Source: CAZVWV01 sp964631745 (GTDB lineage: Bacteria > Bdellovibrionota_C > UBA2361 > JBGSMV01). From it: 13,974 nucleotides of DNA. Both the position numbers and the translations under genes were made by a program. The stretch spans positions 1 to 13,974 of the forward strand of contig CAZVWV010000109.1 of the NCBI GenBank assembly GCA_964631745.1. The letters are read 5' to 3'. Below, piece by piece: positions 1 to 6,546 of this stretch (position 1 is the first letter of the stretch; the number at the start of each line of letters is the position of its first letter). Below the pieces are notes generated by a model. That model was given only the letters and a program-made list of their open reading frames with translations, had not been told where the DNA came from and made no database searches.

Positions 1-1
1 T

Positions 2-745
2 AACAGCGCCCCGATGTTCATAACAAATCTGACCAATCAAGAGGTTGCAAACATTGTGGCCTATCTTAACCGTACGCAAACCGGTGGCTCCGGAGATTGC
101 TCGACCCCCGCACCGACGCCGACCCCCTTATCTCCCGGAGATCCTACTCCAACACCGACCATAATGCCGACGGCCACGCCTGTGCCCGAAGGTTGGAGCT
201 GTACCTGCTTAGGCGCTAATTATGATAGCTCGTGCAACACCACTGGTTTTGGCATCCCGACACCGCTATCCGGAAATATCGATGCAGGGTTGAGTTACTT
301 TGCCCTCACTTGCAGCGGCTGTCATAGCTTGCGCGGTCAAGGATTTACGTATCCCGCTTTACAAGCCGCGGTGACCGGACCGTTGATGAATATCAATAGC
401 GTACCAGCACAAAAATTTGCAGACCTTGTGGCCTACTTAAACAGTCAAGCCGTAATCAAAACCTGTACCGGCCCAACGCCCACCCCCGCTCCAACGCCCA
501 ATTCCGTGCAAAGAGGCTCAGCTATATTCACCTCTTCATGCGCTCTTTCGGGCTGCCACACTATCAACTCGCAAGGCCGACCACGAGAAATGGACAGGCA
601 CCCTTCGCTCAGCACTATTCATCAGGCCCTAAGAAGCGGCCCCGACGAGATGCCTAAATTCTTAGGATTGACCTTGGGAGCAAGCGCGCCGCCGTACTCC
701 GAAGCTGAAACCAACTTACATGATTATTTGGCTAGCTTGCCGTAA
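2..745 (+). CDS. Multi-domain c-type cytochrome, 5' end missing
   Basis: The reading frame is open to the left window edge, so the ATG at 14 is internal and the true start and signal peptide lie outside. Residues visible before and after that ATG (APM...LTNQEVANIVAYLNRT) look like the last helix of a first cytochrome c domain, with its Met a possible axial haem ligand. A second domain has a standard CXXCH haem site (CSGCH, bases 311-325) and ends in another DLVAYLN helix. A third has a CX4CH-type site (bases 539-559) and a MPKF segment that may supply the Met ligand. Domains are joined by Pro/Thr-rich linkers (PTPTP), and a Cys-rich patch (WSCTCLG, then SSC) precedes domain 2. Such proteins carry electrons in the periplasm or at the outer surface; the partner is unknown. 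It converges on the ATPase gene with a gap of only 9 nt. Confidence 0.85.
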   Translation, partial: NSAPMFITNLTNQEVANIVAYLNRTQTGGSGDCSTPAPTPTPLSPGDPTPTPTIMPTATPVPEGWSCTCLGANYDSSCNTTGFGIPTPLSGNIDAGLSYFALTCSGCHSLRGQGFTYPALQAAVTGPLMNINSVPAQKFADLVAYLNSQAVIKTCTGPTPTPAPTPNSVQRGSAIFTSSCALSGCHTINSQGRPREMDRHPSLSTIHQALRSGPDEMPKFLGLTLGASAPPYSEAETNLHDYLASLP

Positions 746-754
746 TATAACGAC

Positions 755-2926
755 TTAGGGTTGAGCGCGTTCAAGTAAGCGCTGCACACGAGCCAGCATC
801 ACCTTCGAATCGGCTGTTTTGCTGACGAAATCATCAGCGCCGCAAGCTATGCTTTTTAATTCATTATCTTCAGTGTCGGCGGCCGTCAACATAATCACAG
901 GAATCTCCCTCGTGCGAGGATCTTTGCGAAGCTTCTCCAGCATCTGCGCGCCATCCATACGCGGCATCATCAGATCACACAGGATTAGCTCAGGAACTTC
1001 TTGATAGACCCGCTCCAAGCCCTCAAAGCCATCTCCAGCCTCAATTACCTCAAAAAATTCGCTCTGCAACAGCATGCTTAGAATCGAACGAGTATTCTCG
1101 TCATCTTCTACCAGAAGGATTTTGCGCTTTTGCAAGCCCGCCCCCTCTTTCTTATTCAGACTTTCGCTTTGCGCCTGCGGATGACTCGGCGCCCAACCTT
1201 CTAACGATCCAAGTGTTTGCTCGAGTTCGTCAAGCGAGGTTTCGCCACGCACTACTAACTTTATGCCAGCCTCCTCAAGGCTCTCGAAACCCACTTCATG
1301 CGCACGCCTTGCGATCTCGATCTCGCCCAAATCCTCCCGAATGGCTTCGCGCACAAAGTCATTTACTTCGAGAATACTATAAATTCCTAAGCGCCCTTTA
1401 TATCCGGTGCCACGACAAGTTTCGCATCCCATCGGTACGCGCATGCTGGCAGCATCCAAATAGAGATTACGGTAGGCCTCGTGAATCTCTCCTTCGAAAG
1501 GTTTGGCGCAGGCACAAAGTTTCCGCACCAATCTCTGTGCAACTACCATTCCTAAAGAGGAGGCTGTGAGATAAGGCGCGATGCCCAAATCTTGCAGACG
1601 CGTAATCGTCGCTGGCGCGCTGTTTGTATGAATCGAGGAGAGCACCAGATGTCCGGTTTGTGCAGATTGCATAGCGATCTGCGCCGTCTCTTTGTCCCGA
1701 ATCTCTCCCACCATGATAACATCCGGATCTTGCCGTAAGGTGGCCTTAAGTCCTTCAGCAAAGCTCATGCCGGTTTTGTGGTTCACTTGAATTTGGGTGA
1801 TTCCACCGATGCGATACTCAATAGGATCTTCGACCGTCACAATATTCGAGGTGCCGTCAGACATCGACATCAGACACGAGTATAGCGTGGAAGTTTTCCC
1901 GGACCCCGTGGGTCCAGAGACCAGAATCACTCGCGACGACCCCTTTAAGCCCCGCGCCAAACGGTCGCGCACCTCTTTTGGCATCCCCAGAGTTTCGAAG
2001 GAAACCTTCTCCACATTACCAGAGAGAATTCTTATGACGACATTTTCGCCGTGAATTGCCGGCACGCTAGAAATTCTTAGATCGCGGTCCGCCTTCTCTC
2101 CCCGAATACGAAGTCGCCCGTCCTGCGGTTTGCGACGCTCTGAGATATCCATGCCTCCCAATAACTTTATGCGCGAAGCCACCGCATTCATCATCTGAGC
2201 CGGAACCTCCAATAGCCCACGCATGATTCCGTCCACTCGCACCCGCACGCTTAAACCACTACTATCAGGCGTTAAGTGAATATCGCTAGCTTCACTCTCG
2301 ATGGCATCGCTAAAAATTTTGTTGACCAATTTTACAATCGGCGCGGCCTCCGCATCTCCGTTAAAAATATTGGTTTCCTGCTTGGAGACCTGCGCCAGAT
2401 CGGCGCGATCTTGCGTGGGGGAATCGGTCTCGGGTACCACCTTTTCCACATCAAATAGCGGCTTAGCGTTCAACTTCTCTCCGAGCACAGCTAAAATCGC
2501 TCCTTCAGAAGCAATTCCAACCGAGACCGGTATTCCCAACTGAAATTCCAAGGCACTTTTGCTCTCGTGATCCAAAGGGTTGGCCATGGCTATGGAGACG
2601 GCGCCAAAGTTGACTTGCATCGGCACGGCACGCATCTCCTTCCAACGCGACAAGGAGATCTGGTTGAAGGTTTTATGCTCCAAACATGCCAAGCAATGTT
2701 TGGCTTCGTCTTTGGTGATTTCAAAAAACGGAATCTGCAAATGATGCCCTATCGCTCGTAACGCATCCGCCTCCGTGAAGAGCCCAGTATTAGCGAAGAA
2801 CTCGACCGGACCGAACTCACTAGCCTCTAACTCTTTAACGCTTTGGTTGGGTGAGAGTAACTCAAGCTTTAGCAAAAGCCTGAGCATGGCGAGATTCGCC
2901 TTGTTGTGAAACCTTTGATCCCCCAT
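755..2926 (-). CDS. GspE/PilB-family secretion or pilus ATPase fused to a C-terminal response-regulator receiver domain
   Basis: The protein has 723 residues. Residues about 20-150 resemble the N-terminal MshEN/T2SSE_N domain. Residues about 190-570 are the hexameric motor ATPase: Walker A GPTGSGKT (338-345), Asp box VEDPIEY (365-371), Walker B ending in VGEIRD (406-411) and the His-box region with H426 and H433. A zinc-type cysteine set follows (C471, C473, C501, C504). A linker of about 30 residues leads to a complete receiver domain (601-720) with acidic pocket E607/D608/D609, phospho-acceptor D651 in CDLMMPRMDG, T681 and K703. The family powers type IV pilus or type II pseudopilus assembly at the inner membrane. 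The fused receiver suggests phosphorylation-controlled output, but that is inference. GGAGG lies 7 nt before the ATG. No other pilus or secretion genes are visible, so PilB, GspE and MshE cannot be told apart. It follows the lone receiver gene by 99 nt on the same strand. Confidence 0.9.
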   Translation of the reverse strand: MGDQRFHNKANLAMLRLLLKLELLSPNQSVKELEASEFGPVEFFANTGLFTEADALRAIGHHLQIPFFEITKDEAKHCLACLEHKTFNQISLSRWKEMRAVPMQVNFGAVSIAMANPLDHESKSALEFQLGIPVSVGIASEGAILAVLGEKLNAKPLFDVEKVVPETDSPTQDRADLAQVSKQETNIFNGDAEAAPIVKLVNKIFSDAIESEASDIHLTPDSSGLSVRVRVDGIMRGLLEVPAQMMNAVASRIKLLGGMDISERRKPQDGRLRIRGEKADRDLRISSVPAIHGENVVIRILSGNVEKVSFETLGMPKEVRDRLARGLKGSSRVILVSGPTGSGKTSTLYSCLMSMSDGTSNIVTVEDPIEYRIGGITQIQVNHKTGMSFAEGLKATLRQDPDVIMVGEIRDKETAQIAMQSAQTGHLVLSSIHTNSAPATITRLQDLGIAPYLTASSLGMVVAQRLVRKLCACAKPFEGEIHEAYRNLYLDAASMRVPMGCETCRGTGYKGRLGIYSILEVNDFVREAIREDLGEIEIARRAHEVGFESLEEAGIKLVVRGETSLDELEQTLGSLEGWAPSHPQAQSESLNKKEGAGLQKRKILLVEDDENTRSILSMLLQSEFFEVIEAGDGFEGLERVYQEVPELILCDLMMPRMDGAQMLEKLRKDPRTREIPVIMLTAADTEDNELKSIACGADDFVSKTADSKVMLARVQRLLERAQP

Positions 2927-3025
2927 AACCCAACCTCCATTTCGGGAGCAAACCGCTTGCGGCCTGCCATATCACATCTGTAACAGTTCCTGTCCTCGTC
3001 CTAGTAAGACCCGACCTTCAGCCAC

Positions 3026-3439
3026 TCACTGAAAGAACGGCCCATCCGGCGCCGGATGCCGCAGCGAATCAATGCGCGCCAGGAGACGCTCAATATCTTC
3101 CGGATCACTACTTTTACAAAAATAATCGTTGGCCCCGTGGTTCATGGCGGTGTTTTCCACATCAAGCGACATGTTCTCTGAAGCCGCGATCACGCGTTCG
3201 ACTGAGCCTTTGCAGTCCTCCATAAATTTAAATGCGTCGGCTTTGGTGTTATGAACATCGACCATGACCGCTGTCGGTCGCCAGGTGCCAAGCAGCTTCC
3301 TGGCCTCCTCCTCGGAACTTGCATGTGTGCAAATAATTGGGAATTGATGGTGGCAGAGCTCAACACACTCCCTAAAGAGTTGAAAATACTCAAGCTCTTC
3401 ATCGACGATTAACAGGCGTAACTCTCTTAGATCACCCAT
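3026..3439 (-). CDS. Stand-alone, atypical response-regulator receiver domain protein
   Basis: The protein has 137 residues and is a single CheY-like receiver fold with no output domain. Residues 8-14 (RLLIVDE) give strand beta-1 and an acidic pocket (D13, E14). D61 in VMVDVHN is the likely phospho-acceptor, and K109 in YFCKS is the conserved lysine. The usual Thr/Ser switch position falls in VIAASE, where it may be A86 or S87, so the switch is degenerate. A receiver this size can act as a phosphorelay carrier or bind a partner directly. Its position 99 nt upstream of the ATPase-receiver fusion on the same strand suggests a shared pathway, but no histidine kinase is present. A purine-rich GGAG/GAGAGGG stretch lies about 11 nt before the ATG. 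It is divergent from lexA. Confidence 0.8.
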   Translation of the reverse strand: MGDLRELRLLIVDEELEYFQLFRECVELCHHQFPIICTHASSEEEARKLLGTWRPTAVMVDVHNTKADAFKFMEDCKGSVERVIAASENMSLDVENTAMNHGANDYFCKSSDPEDIERLLARIDSLRHPAPDGPFFQ

Positions 3440-3460
3440 ATTGGTGCCCTCTCCTTTCTT

Positions 3461-3474
3461 ACTGCTAATGCAGT
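3461..3474. promoter_or_regulatory. 14-bp palindrome in the receiver/lexA divergent intergenic region
   Basis: ACTGC and GCAGT form perfect 5-bp arms around TAAT, just upstream of the receiver gene's ribosome-binding site and about 150 nt before lexA. The position and symmetry fit an operator for a dimeric repressor; LexA autoregulation is one possibility. No second exact copy was noticed upstream of recA, so the assignment is open. Confidence 0.3.
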
Positions 3475-3532
3475 CGGAACTATGCTGAGCTTCCCTAACG
3501 ATCTGGCGCCAAAAATAATCCCAGAAAAACTA

Positions 3533-3562
3533 TTGACTACTTCTAGTATTCTTTCATATGCT
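3533..3562 (+). promoter_or_regulatory. Candidate sigma-70-type lexA promoter
   Basis: TTGACT (3533-3538) is followed 18 nt later by TATGCT (3557-3562). This is a good -35 and a fair -10 element, placing transcription start roughly 55 nt before the lexA ATG. It was found by eye only. Confidence 0.4.
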
Positions 3563-3624
3563 ATTTGGGTCGCTCGAAACATGAATTCGGATAAACAAAC
3601 ATTTATCGAAATAATGACCAGGTT

Positions 3625-4266
3625 ATGACTAAAGATAAGAAAAAAATTGAAACATATAAATCGAGTACGCTTGCTCCAGTACAAAGGCAAACACTTGAAT
3701 TTCTTCGAAATTTCATAGCTGAGAAAGGTTTCGGCCCCACTCTCAAGGATATCGCCGACCACATCGGCGTTAAATCCCTTTCGACCGCCCACTTTCATTT
3801 GGAGCGGCTCGAAGATAAAGGTTTCATACGTCGCGGGCACGACAGCATGATAGAGCTAATTGAAACCGTTAAACCGGAGCTCGGCCCAACTGCTGTGCCG
3901 CTCATGGGTGTTATTGCGGCTGGATTGCCCATAGATGCCATTGAAAACAGCACCATGATTGACCTCCCATCCAGTATGGTGTCTGGCCGTGGGGAGGTTT
4001 ATTGTTTAGAGGTTAGCGGCAACTCGATGATAGACGCCCATATCTGCGATGGGGATATTATCGTCGTCCGCAAACAAGATAGCGCCGATGACGGCGATAT
4101 TGTGGTGGCTTTACTAGAGAATAATACCGCAACCTTGAAGCGATATAGACGGCTTAAGAACGGAAAAGTCATGCTGATACCCGAAAACCCAACTCTTGCC
4201 CCCATAACCGTGGACGGAGTTACCATTCAGGGCAAATTAGTTGGAGTTATTCGGCAACTTCATTAA
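3625..4266 (+). CDS. lexA: LexA SOS repressor / self-cleaving serine protease
   Basis: The protein has 213 residues, close to the usual length. Residues about 15-72 are the winged-helix DNA-binding domain (TLKDIADHIGVKSLSTAHFHL contains the recognition region). The self-cleavage site is A99-G100 in VIAAGLP. Residues about 125-213 form the S24 protease domain, with catalytic Ser134 in SGNSMID and Lys172 in ATLKRY. LexA represses DNA-damage genes until RecA filaments stimulate its autocleavage. It lies 96 nt upstream of recA on the same strand, so damage sensor and repressor are neighbours. The Shine-Dalgarno is weak (AGG about 3 nt before the ATG). The start is supported by normal length and by a short charged N-terminus. 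The recognition helix differs from the E. coli form, so the operator is not expected to be the E. coli SOS box. Confidence 0.95.
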   Translation: MTKDKKKIETYKSSTLAPVQRQTLEFLRNFIAEKGFGPTLKDIADHIGVKSLSTAHFHLERLEDKGFIRRGHDSMIELIETVKPELGPTAVPLMGVIAAGLPIDAIENSTMIDLPSSMVSGRGEVYCLEVSGNSMIDAHICDGDIIVVRKQDSADDGDIVVALLENNTATLKRYRRLKNGKVMLIPENPTLAPITVDGVTIQGKLVGVIRQLH

Positions 4267-4270
4267 ATTT

Positions 4271-4299
4271 TTTACGATTCATTTATATTAGGCTGTTAT
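4271..4299 (+). promoter_or_regulatory. Candidate recA promoter
   Basis: TTTACG (4271-4276) and TGTTAT (4294-4299) are spaced by 17 nt in the AT-rich lexA-recA gap. The match to consensus is modest. If real, the direct repeat that begins at 4295 overlaps the -10 element, which is a normal place for a repressor to bind. Confidence 0.3.
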
Positions 4300-4335
4300 T
4301 TTGGGCAGTAATTTAAAAATTAGTTATTTTAGGCA
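4295..4335 (+). repeat. Direct repeat pair flanking a near-palindrome upstream of recA
   Basis: GTTATTTTGGGCA (4295-4307) and GTTATTTTAGGCA (4323-4335) match at 12 of 13 positions and start 28 bp apart. An imperfect palindrome, AGTAATTT-AA-AAATTAGT (4307-4324), lies between them and overlaps both. A looser related element, TTATATTAGGC, occurs at about 4284. The placement between a likely -10 and the recA start makes this a candidate SOS or other operator. No protein can be assigned from the sequence alone. Confidence 0.4.
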
Positions 4336-4362
4336 AGAAATTTTTATTAAAAGGAAGATTGT

Positions 4363-5616
4363 ATGAGTTCTGATAAATGTGACGTAACCTTCGCCTCATG
4401 TGGAGATAAAGAGAAGGCCCTTTCTAGCGCTATTAGTCAGTTAGAAAAGCGTTACGGACGCGGGGCAGTCATGAATTTAGGGTCGGATATCGTACAAAAG
4501 ATCGAGTCCTTTTCATCAGGTAGTCTCGGACTCGATATAGCCCTCGGTATTGGAGGTATTCCCCGGGGGAGGATTTGTGAGATTTACGGTCCGGAATCTT
4601 CAGGAAAAACGACCCTGGCTTTGCATCTTGCTTCGGAGGTTCAAAAGGCTGGTGGTAACGTTGTGTACATAGACGCAGAGCATGCCCTAGATGTCGCTTA
4701 CGCTAAGCGGCTGGGCGTGGACACCTCTAGACTATTAGTGAGCCAACCGGATTGCGGAGAACAGGCCTTCGAAATCTGCGAGACTTTGATCACTTCCGGT
4801 TCGATAGACCTGGTTGTAATAGATTCCGTAGCCGCCTTGGTTCCCAGAGCCGAAATAGATGGCGAAATCGGAGACCAGCAACCCGGCATGCAAGCTCGCC
4901 TAATGAGCAAGGCTATGAGGAAATTAACAGCACTCACCGCTAGAGCTAACACTACTCTTTTGTTTATCAACCAGATCCGTATGAAGATCGGGGTCATGTT
5001 TGGTTCACCTGAAACAACCTCCGGTGGAAATGCCCTGAAGTTTTACGCTTCGGTCCGTATGGATATTAGACGCATCGGTTCCATTACCGAGAATTCAAAC
5101 GTCATGGGCAACCGTGTGCGAGTCAAGGTAGTCAAAAACAAGGTAGCTCCGCCATTTAGAGAGGCAGAATTCGATGTTGTCTTTAACGAAGGTATTAGCC
5201 AACTTGGCGAAATCATTGACATCGGAGCAGATAAAGGGGTTATTGATAAGGCCGGAGCCTGGTATTCGTTCAAAGGCGAGCGAATTGGACAGGGCCGAGA
5301 AGGCGCAAAGACCTTCTTGAAGGAGAACCCAGAGATGGCTCAGGAAATTCGCGGACTAGTTCTTTCCACCGTGGGCATCGAGCCTGGAAATGCACCAGTC
5401 CTCTCTAAGAAGGTTCAGGCGACAGATCGGGGCGCCAAAGCTTCCGACATAACTCCTGAAGCAAATTCTGTTCTTAGCAAGAGCTTAGAAAAGAATGCAG
5501 AGAAAAATGTAGAGAAAAGTGTAGAGAAAAGGGTCGAAGGCCTTCAAGGCGCGGATAAAAAGTTAGATAAGATATCTCGCAAAAAGGTGGAGATTAACGG
5601 GTTGGCAGCCGCCTAA
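4363..5616 (+). CDS. recA: RecA recombinase with an extended C-terminal tail
   Basis: The protein has 417 residues, against about 350 for typical RecA. Walker A is GPESSGKT (76-83), the catalytic glutamate is E106 in DAEHALD, and Walker B is LVVIDS (150-155). The DNA-binding L2 region (FINQIRMKIG to SPETTSGG, 202-222) is canonical, so strand exchange and LexA co-protease functions should be intact. The N-terminus carries about ten extra residues with two cysteines. After about residue 345 comes a low-complexity charged tail of roughly 70 residues that includes four tandem EK-x-x units (376-391) and ends in basic and neutral residues. In other RecA proteins the C-terminal tail tunes DNA access; this tail is longer and of mixed charge rather than acidic. 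AAGGA lies 7 nt before the ATG. The methyltransferase gene begins 3 nt after the stop. Confidence 0.97.
   Translation: MSSDKCDVTFASCGDKEKALSSAISQLEKRYGRGAVMNLGSDIVQKIESFSSGSLGLDIALGIGGIPRGRICEIYGPESSGKTTLALHLASEVQKAGGNVVYIDAEHALDVAYAKRLGVDTSRLLVSQPDCGEQAFEICETLITSGSIDLVVIDSVAALVPRAEIDGEIGDQQPGMQARLMSKAMRKLTALTARANTTLLFINQIRMKIGVMFGSPETTSGGNALKFYASVRMDIRRIGSITENSNVMGNRVRVKVVKNKVAPPFREAEFDVVFNEGISQLGEIIDIGADKGVIDKAGAWYSFKGERIGQGREGAKTFLKENPEMAQEIRGLVLSTVGIEPGNAPVLSKKVQATDRGAKASDITPEANSVLSKSLEKNAEKNVEKSVEKRVEGLQGADKKLDKISRKKVEINGLAAA
5488..5535 (+). repeat. Four 12-bp tandem repeats inside recA
   Basis: Four degenerate 12-base units of the form GAGAAAANTGTA encode consecutive tetrapeptides EKNA, EKNV, EKSV and EKRV in the RecA tail. 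Unit length is a multiple of three, so gain or loss of a unit keeps frame. This suggests local slippage or duplication. Confidence 0.75.
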
Positions 5617-5619
5617 CCA

Positions 5620-6537
5620 GTGAAGGACAACGAAAAGCTCGAAAACACCGCGCGCTACTCGGGGAAAGAGATTGGGGATGGCAAGTCTAAGGCTAGCTAT
5701 GCCTTGATAGACTCCGGCGCCGGTCAAAAGCTCGAACGCTTTGGTGATCGCATGATAGCGCGGCCAAGCAGCCTCGCTATCTGGAAAAAGCGCCGACCTG
5801 AAGAGTGGCGATACGCACAAGCTACTTTCGATCCCGATCAGGGTTGGAGATATTCCGGCAAGCGTTTTGATGATTGGCAGGTAACTTTCGGAAGCACCAA
5901 GATAGAATTACGGCTCCAAAGTAACGGACAAGTCGGACTGTTTCCGGATCACCTAACCTATCTGGATTTGCTCACCAGCGCGTACTTGCGAGCACCGGAT
6001 ACATGTAAGGTCTTAAACCTGTTCGCCTTCACCGGTTTCGCCTCTGTGTTTTTGCGTCAGCTCGGGGCTTCGGTATGTCACGTCGATCTCTCCGAAACTG
6101 CCATCGGCTGGGCTAAGCGTAATTTTGAGATTAACGGCTACGTTAATGATTCCAAAATCCGCTTAATTGCAGACGATGCACTTACCTTTCTAAAGCGGGA
6201 GCGTAAACGCGGCAATCATTATTCGCTGATCCTTTGTGACCCTCCAAGTTTTGGTCGAATCTCCAAAGCCAAGAGCTGGAAGATCGAAGAGATTGTCTCT
6301 CAGGTTTTAGAGGACCTCTTAGCAGTACTAGAGCCAGAAAATTCGGCCCTTTTTTTCTCCGGGCATCACTCCGCACTTGGTCCGGAAGTGCTTTCTAACC
6401 TAATCTCTGACTTCTCACGCGGCTCAGATTCGGTATCGGCCACGGGGCTTTTTATTCCGGAAGAGTTAACAGAAGGCAAATTAATAGCGAGAAAGTTACC
6501 CGCAGGCCACCTAGTAACTTATCTGCGTGGGGTCTAA
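5620..6537 (+). CDS. Class I SAM-dependent methyltransferase, RlmI/RlmK-like (COG1092 type)
   Basis: The protein has 305 residues. The N-terminal motif DSGAGQKLERFG (31-42), followed by a small beta-rich segment, is typical of the family that includes 23S rRNA methyltransferases. The Rossmann domain has motif I LNLFAFTGFAS (132-142), the SAM-ribose acidic residue D156 in HVDLS, D186 in ADDA and the DPPSFG motif (207-212). The likely substrate is a base in large-subunit rRNA, but cytosine versus guanine specificity cannot be read here. The start is a GTG 3 nt after the recA stop with no clear ribosome-binding site, which fits translation coupled to recA. No better in-frame start precedes the conserved region. 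Cotranscription with recA is inferred from spacing. It converges on the EEP gene with a 9-nt gap and no visible terminator. Confidence 0.85.
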   Translation: MKDNEKLENTARYSGKEIGDGKSKASYALIDSGAGQKLERFGDRMIARPSSLAIWKKRRPEEWRYAQATFDPDQGWRYSGKRFDDWQVTFGSTKIELRLQSNGQVGLFPDHLTYLDLLTSAYLRAPDTCKVLNLFAFTGFASVFLRQLGASVCHVDLSETAIGWAKRNFEINGYVNDSKIRLIADDALTFLKRERKRGNHYSLILCDPPSFGRISKAKSWKIEEIVSQVLEDLLAVLEPENSALFFSGHHSALGPEVLSNLISDFSRGSDSVSATGLFIPEELTEGKLIARKLPAGHLVTYLRGV

Positions 6538-6546
6538 GCCTGCTTA

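Noticed and set aside
1213..1569. 118-codon open frame on the plus strand
   Set aside because: It lies entirely inside the ATPase gene on the other strand, and its translation is Arg/Pro/His-rich with no recognisable motif. It is a shadow of the real gene.
2951..2964. CCGC-TT-GCGG inverted repeat between the receiver gene and the ATPase gene
   Set aside because: A 2-nt loop cannot form a normal hairpin and no U-run follows, so it is not supported as a terminator.
3427..3840. 137-codon minus-strand open frame overlapping lexA and its promoter region
   Set aside because: It overlaps the recognisable lexA DNA-binding domain and the receiver start, and has no family resemblance.
4239..4273. Possible terminator after lexA: AGTTG/CAACT hairpin followed by a T-run
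   Set aside because: The stem has only 5 pairs with an 11-nt loop, lies inside the lexA coding end, and is separated from the T-run. Too weak to call.
5620..6537. DNA methyltransferase of a restriction system
   Set aside because: The KLERFG N-terminal motif and the DPPSFG motif place it in the RlmI/RlmK-like RNA methyltransferase group rather than the DPPY/NPPY DNA adenine or PCQ cytosine classes.
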